Below, one piece after another: positions 7,372 to 10,526 of a stretch of DNA of 10,526 bases; position 1 is the first letter of the stretch, and each line of letters starts with the position of its first letter. The DNA comes from Paracoccaceae bacterium (lineage in GTDB: Bacteria > Pseudomonadota > Alphaproteobacteria > Rhodobacterales > Rhodobacteraceae). Made by a program: the position numbers and the translations under genes. The stretch is taken from the NCBI GenBank assembly GCA_003447515.1, contig DLZA01000055.1, positions 1 through 10,526 of the forward strand. Direction: 5' to 3'. The notes under the pieces are model-generated. The model was not told the origin of the DNA. It made no database searches and saw nothing but the letters and a program-made list of their open reading frames with translations.

Positions 7372-7766
7372 ATGGAATACGCATAGTAAGGCGATACGCC
7401 TCAAAACATGCGCAGCAATATTGTTGTCCTCATAACACACTTCATGGCACAAGCATTTAGAAGCGCCATCACCCTCGCATAAAACCATGTCGCCTTCCTG
7501 TTGGTTCAATTTAACAGCGATGCGAGCCATATCCACCTACAGCGCCTGATGGACAACATTGCTGGCCATGAGCGCCATCGATGCTCCTAAGGTCTACCCG
7601 ATAGCTTGCACCAGCGTGACAAAAACTTATCCTGCAGGGCGAAATTTACCCCAAAACCATTGAGCCGCTGCAAAATTTTAGAAATCTACTACGCCTGAAC
7701 CAGCACCAATGTTACATCGCCTAGGTTGATCATTTGACACATGGGTTGCCTGCAAATGTTGGCATT

Positions 7767-9104
7767 TCATAGGCTCATGTAAATTTCTTTCACACGTACA
7801 ACTGCCTCTTCCGGTGTCATCTCTTTACTGTCACCAGTCTTGCGCGAGGTGAGCTCAACCACGCCGCTTTTCAAACCTCTTGGGCCTACAGTAATGCGCC
7901 AAGGTAATCCAATCAAATCCATTGTCGCAAACTTACCGCCCGCCCGCTCATTACGATCATCATAAAGCGGGTCCAAACCGGCAGCCATAAATTGTTTGTA
8001 AAGTGACTCACACGCGCCATCAGCCTCCTCATCACCCTGTTTCAGGTTTACAATGCCCACATGATACGGCGTAACGCCTTCAGGCCAAATTATACCTTTG
8101 TCGTCATGACTTGCTTCAATAATAGCACCTAACAGACGGGATACTCCAATACCGTGGGACCCCATATGAACTGCCATAGGCTTACCATCAGGCCCCTGCA
8201 CAGTTGCATTCATCGAATTCGAATATTTCGTTCCAAAATAAAAAATTTGACCAACTTCGATTCCTCGCGCAGATTTTCTCCGTTTCTCTGGAAGCTCGTT
8301 AAAAAGAGCCTCTTCGTGGGTTTCATCCGTTCGGGCGTATCTTGTCGTAAACTCTTCCATAATCGCCTGACACTGAGCCTTGTCATCAAAATCAATATCC
8401 CTGTCACCAAATGTCAGATCCGTCACCGCACTGTCATAAAACACCTCAGACTCGCCAGTCTCAGCAAGCACCAAAAACTCATGCGTATCATCACCACCGA
8501 TAGGGCCTGAGTCAGCACGCATTGGAATGGCCTGCAAGCCCATCCGCTCAAAGGTACGCAGGTAGCTCACCAAATGGCGATTATAAGCATGCATTGCATC
8601 CTCCTTGGTCAGGTCGAAATTGTACCCATCTTTCATGTAAAACTCACGCCCACGCATTACGCCAAAACGTGGGCGACGCTCATCGCGGAACTTCCACTGG
8701 ATCTGATATATGGTCAGTGGTACATCTTTGTATGACGTTACATGGCTTCGAAATATGTCAGTGATCAATTCCTCTGCAGTTGGCGTGAACAACAGATCGC
8801 GATCATGTCGGTCCTTGATCCGCAACATTTCCTCGCCATAATCATCATAACGACCAGACTCTCGCCACAAATCTGCAGATTGAATGGTTGGCATCAACAT
8901 TCGCAGATGTCCTGCTTTGGCTTGTTCTTCATGCACGATGTCTTCGATCTTGCGGAGTACCTTGAACCCCATCGGCAACCAAGAATAGATCCCAGCGGAC
9001 GCCTGCTTAATCATGCCAGCCCGTAGCATGTAACGGTGACTTACGATCGATGCTTCTGCCGGGTCTTCTTTCAAAACAGGCAGGAAATAACGAGACATGC
9101 GCAT
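7767..9104 (-). CDS. proS: Prolyl-tRNA synthetase, short form without a full insertion editing domain
   Basis: A 445-residue class II aminoacyl-tRNA synthetase that charges tRNA-Pro with proline. Motif 1 lies around [20 protein letters not shown] (35-54). TPTAEE (108-113) and motif 2, [21 protein letters not shown] (139-159), form the active site. Motif 3 is [12 protein letters not shown] (315-326). The C-terminal anticodon-binding domain follows (about 345-445). E. coli ProRS is about 570 residues because of a large editing insertion between motifs 2 and 3; here that interval is only about 155 residues, the form common in alphaproteobacteria. I chose the ATG at 9102-9104. GGAG lies about 8 bases upstream and [18 protein letters not shown] is the family N-terminus. 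An in-frame start 37 codons upstream adds unrelated residues. A second ATG two codons inside is also possible. Confidence 0.96.
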   Translation of the reverse strand: MRMSRYFLPVLKEDPAEASIVSHRYMLRAGMIKQASAGIYSWLPMGFKVLRKIEDIVHEEQAKAGHLRMLMPTIQSADLWRESGRYDDYGEEMLRIKDRHDRDLLFTPTAEELITDIFRSHVTSYKDVPLTIYQIQWKFRDERRPRFGVMRGREFYMKDGYNFDLTKEDAMHAYNRHLVSYLRTFERMGLQAIPMRADSGPIGGDDTHEFLVLAETGESEVFYDSAVTDLTFGDRDIDFDDKAQCQAIMEEFTTRYARTDETHEEALFNELPEKRRKSARGIEVGQIFYFGTKYSNSMNATVQGPDGKPMAVHMGSHGIGVSRLLGAIIEASHDDKGIIWPEGVTPYHVGIVNLKQGDEEADGACESLYKQFMAAGLDPLYDDRNERAGGKFATMDLIGLPWRITVGPRGLKSGVVELTSRKTGDSKEMTPEEAVVRVKEIYMSL

Positions 9105-9225
9105 GGGGTTTGCTCCAATTCTGTGTCGACAAACCTCTAGGCTAAAGCCATAGGCTGTGCAACACGAAGTAGAACCACGACTCAAAGCATTGCCAAAGAT
9201 TACGTCTGCTATCACGACAGCGCGC

Positions 9226-9253
9226 TCTAAAGCTTAAAGGCGAACATTTTCAA
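9226..9253 (-). promoter_or_regulatory. Possible sigma-70 promoter for proS
   Basis: On the - strand TTGAAA (9248-9253) is followed after 16 bases by TTTAGA (9226-9231), about 120 bases before the chosen proS ATG. Both hexamers are moderate matches. The gap to the upstream gene is large, so proS most likely has its own promoter somewhere in it; this is the best pair I see. Confidence 0.25.
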
Positions 9254-9577
9254 CCGATCGAATGCACCTCTCAGCTTGCAGTATAAACGCAGACACCACG
9301 ACCAAACTATGCCGTAAGCAGGCACAAGAAAAACGTTCCGCATTGTATCTAATTTGCCGCCAGTTAAAACGCAATTACAGCCAATATCGTTGGTTTATTC
9401 AAAATCAAAAAACCATACAAGTATATGAGGAAACCCGTCACCTGCCTGGATACGAAAGACATCTTCAAACGGTTTCTTGTAAAAGATTATCATCATAACT
9501 AAATTTTCAAATAGCGCACCAAATCAATATGATTCATTTTATCACTTTGAATAAAAATCTTGAAAATAATCTCGAAA

Positions 9578-9593
9578 AATTTCATTGGAAATT
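9578..9593 (-). terminator. Weak terminator-like hairpin downstream of Ppx/GppA
   Basis: Read on the - strand, AATTTC, loop CAAT, GAAATT form a perfect 6-bp stem followed by further T residues (TTT, then CG), starting 44 bases after the Ppx/GppA stop. The stem is almost all A-T pairs, so it would be a feeble intrinsic terminator. Confidence 0.25.
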
Positions 9594-9637
9594 CGACAAC
9601 CAACTACGCAAAATAGGCGGCAGAGCACAATCAAAGA

Positions 9638-10526
9638 TTATTGGACCGTCACGGTTCCCTTGCAACCTAAGCAAGCCGCCAATTCGCAAAGGCGCATCTC
9701 TACGGCCTCTCCACCATAGTTCGCCACCGATGAATCCAGCCGCAGCTCCAAACATTTTGCACTTCGATGCAGGCTTGTCTTGTGCAATACATCGGCATTA
9801 CCCGCAGCCAACGATGCTCCAAGCCGCATCGCACGTCCTATCACTTTTGCAATATTTTTGTCATTTTGATTCAGAAGAAGCTTAAGTTTATTGTACTTTT
9901 CTAATTTTCCATTCTTACGATAACGGTGCAATAAAGCCATGGCAAGCATCACGCGCGCTCGATGATGCAGCCCGCCAAGATTGCCCCGCATTGCATTGTC
10001 AAAACACTCTTCTGCCCGCGAACTGGGATCCGATCTCCAACTTACATCATGAAGCAAGCTTGCCGCTAAAACTAATCTCGTTAACCTCGGATCATCTGGC
10101 ACTAACGGAGCGACCCACGCCGCCAAGTGCTCCCCAAACCCAACAAACCGCGACAAAGAACGCTCCATAAAACGGCAAGCCTCAATCAATGGATCCCGTA
10201 CGCGTAACTCACGCGGCATTTGCTCGTAAAGCATTCCCTCACGCAATCCATAGCCAGAAAAAGAAATCACTTTTGGCGCAAAAGTTACCACTAACTGACG
10301 CAGCACCCGCGCCGCCATTGGGACTAGTCTCAACCGTGCAGCACTCGAACTGGAAATAGCTGATAAATCCCCATCATTGGTACCATCAATCCAATCCAGC
10401 GTTTGGATTAATTCATCCACGCTCAATGTATATTCATGCAGCACTTGTAACGGATACGACCGTCGTGCCATGTCGATGCTGGCAATGGCACGGTAAGAAC
10501 CACCCACCAAGTGAAGCGTTTTGTGT
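9638..10526 (-). CDS. Ppx/GppA family phosphatase, C-terminal 295 residues (5' end outside window)
   Basis: The reading frame stays open to the window edge, so the start is missing. The visible 295 residues begin HKTLHLVGGSYRAIASIDMA, where VGGSxRA is typical of the middle of alphaproteobacterial exopolyphosphatase/guanosine pentaphosphatase proteins. A leucine codon at 10508-10510 can be read as a TTG start, but it lies inside this conserved motif, so it is not the true start. Further landmarks are SGYGLREGMLYE (about 89-100) and an HD-like helical domain with LLHDVSWRSDP (about 157-167) and NLGGLHHRARVMLAMALLHRY (about 182-202). These enzymes cleave polyphosphate or pppGpp in the cytosol; which of the two cannot be told from this part. 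The nucleotide-binding N-terminal domain is off the window. Confidence 0.9.
   Translation of the reverse strand, partial: HKTLHLVGGSYRAIASIDMARRSYPLQVLHEYTLSVDELIQTLDWIDGTNDGDLSAISSSSAARLRLVPMAARVLRQLVVTFAPKVISFSGYGLREGMLYEQMPRELRVRDPLIEACRFMERSLSRFVGFGEHLAAWVAPLVPDDPRLTRLVLAASLLHDVSWRSDPSSRAEECFDNAMRGNLGGLHHRARVMLAMALLHRYRKNGKLEKYNKLKLLLNQNDKNIAKVIGRAMRLGASLAAGNADVLHKTSLHRSAKCLELRLDSSVANYGGEAVEMRLCELAACLGCKGTVTVQ

Larger units (their letters stand above)
7264..7766. other. 503-base gap between proS and the Lol permease, possibly with a decayed coding stretch
   Basis: No intact gene is recognised. Read on the - strand after proS, one frame opens with MINLGDVTLVLVQA (from 7733), hits two adjacent TAG stops (7686-7691), then continues protein-like to TAG at 7587-7589. 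A neighbouring frame becomes protein-like at about 7620, with short in-frame TAG interruptions, through TLGASMALMASNVVHQAL and on into a 56-residue ORF (7360-7530, starting MARIAVKLNQQEGDMV). A further 34-residue ORF (7280-7384) ends 16 bases before the permease start. None has a convincing ribosome site, and I recognise no family. The mixture of protein-like text and stops suggests a pseudogene, but chance is not excluded. The gap also contains the palindrome at 7351-7370 and a short stem AGGCG-ATA-CGCCT (7389-7401) with no T-run. Confidence 0.35.
9105..9637. other. 533-base gap between Ppx/GppA and proS, AT-rich at its upstream end
   Basis: I find no recognisable gene or RNA. The 120 bases 9481-9600 contain only 29 G/C. 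This stretch includes two near-identical 11-base units, AATCTTGAAAA (9556-9566) and AATCTCGAAAA (9568-9578), and a weak hairpin after the Ppx/GppA stop. The proS-proximal part holds a possible promoter. A 78-codon + strand ORF (9262-9498) has no ribosome site and no recognisable domain. Confidence 0.5.

Noticed and set aside
7389..7401. AGGCG-ATA-CGCCT stem as a terminator of proS
   Set aside because: It has only five pairs and no T tract on either strand, and it lies far (over 360 bases) from the proS stop.
9105..9215. Longer proS start, 37 codons upstream
   Set aside because: The added residues are unlike ProRS. The family N-terminus and a GGAG site support 9104.
9262..9498. A 78-codon + strand ORF in the Ppx-proS gap
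   Set aside because: It has no ribosome site, no recognisable domain, and a composition resembling translated intergenic DNA; not called as a gene.
9529..9885. A 118-codon + strand ORF entering the 3' end of Ppx/GppA
   Set aside because: Its first part is lysine- and asparagine-rich because the DNA is AT-rich, and the rest is antisense to a conserved gene.

Overview
This window looks like chromosome from a member of the Alphaproteobacteria, most likely the Rhodobacterales (Roseobacter-type). The basis is protein wording typical of that group in ProS, RecR, LolD, the LolC/E permease and the Ppx/GppA protein. That placement is my inference from the translations, since no rRNA or other marker is present. 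Base composition looks moderate by eye, near or a little below 50% GC in the genes, with one clearly AT-rich patch (29 G/C in the 120 bases 9481-9600).

Layout. The left end (1-1642) is on the + strand: a complete YoaB/RidA-type gene with a good ribosome binding site, then a 126-base gap holding a perfect 10-bp-arm inverted repeat, then a complete bacterial cytochrome P450. The P450 converges tail to tail on recR, and the two stop codons overlap. From 1639 to the right edge every recognisable gene is on the - strand. In transcription order these are Ppx/GppA (cut by the window end), proS, a LolC/E-type permease, lolD, an MFS transporter, a MATE transporter, ybaB and recR.

How the genes fit together. 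The LolC/E-type permease and lolD overlap by 8 bases and together form an ABC system that releases lipoproteins from the inner membrane. The MFS and MATE genes abut exactly (stop codon directly followed by start codon). They sit 92 bases after lolD, separated by a perfect Shine-Dalgarno and two tiny in-frame ORFs. ybaB and recR overlap by 4 bases and are the familiar recombination/nucleoid pair, but their common partner dnaX is not upstream; the MATE gene is. The two large gaps are 7264-7766 (proS to the Lol permease) and 9105-9637 (ppx to proS). The first holds what may be a decayed coding stretch plus a 20-bp operator-like palindrome with promoter-like hexamers. The second is AT-rich at its ppx end and may hold the proS promoter.

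Overall this is mostly housekeeping and membrane-transport content. I see no phage, IS element, CRISPR array, tRNA or rRNA, and no convincing novel multi-gene system. The most unusual points are the leader arrangement before the MFS gene, the altered catalytic-threonine position in the P450, the palindrome between ridA and the P450, and the possible gene remnant between proS and the Lol permease.
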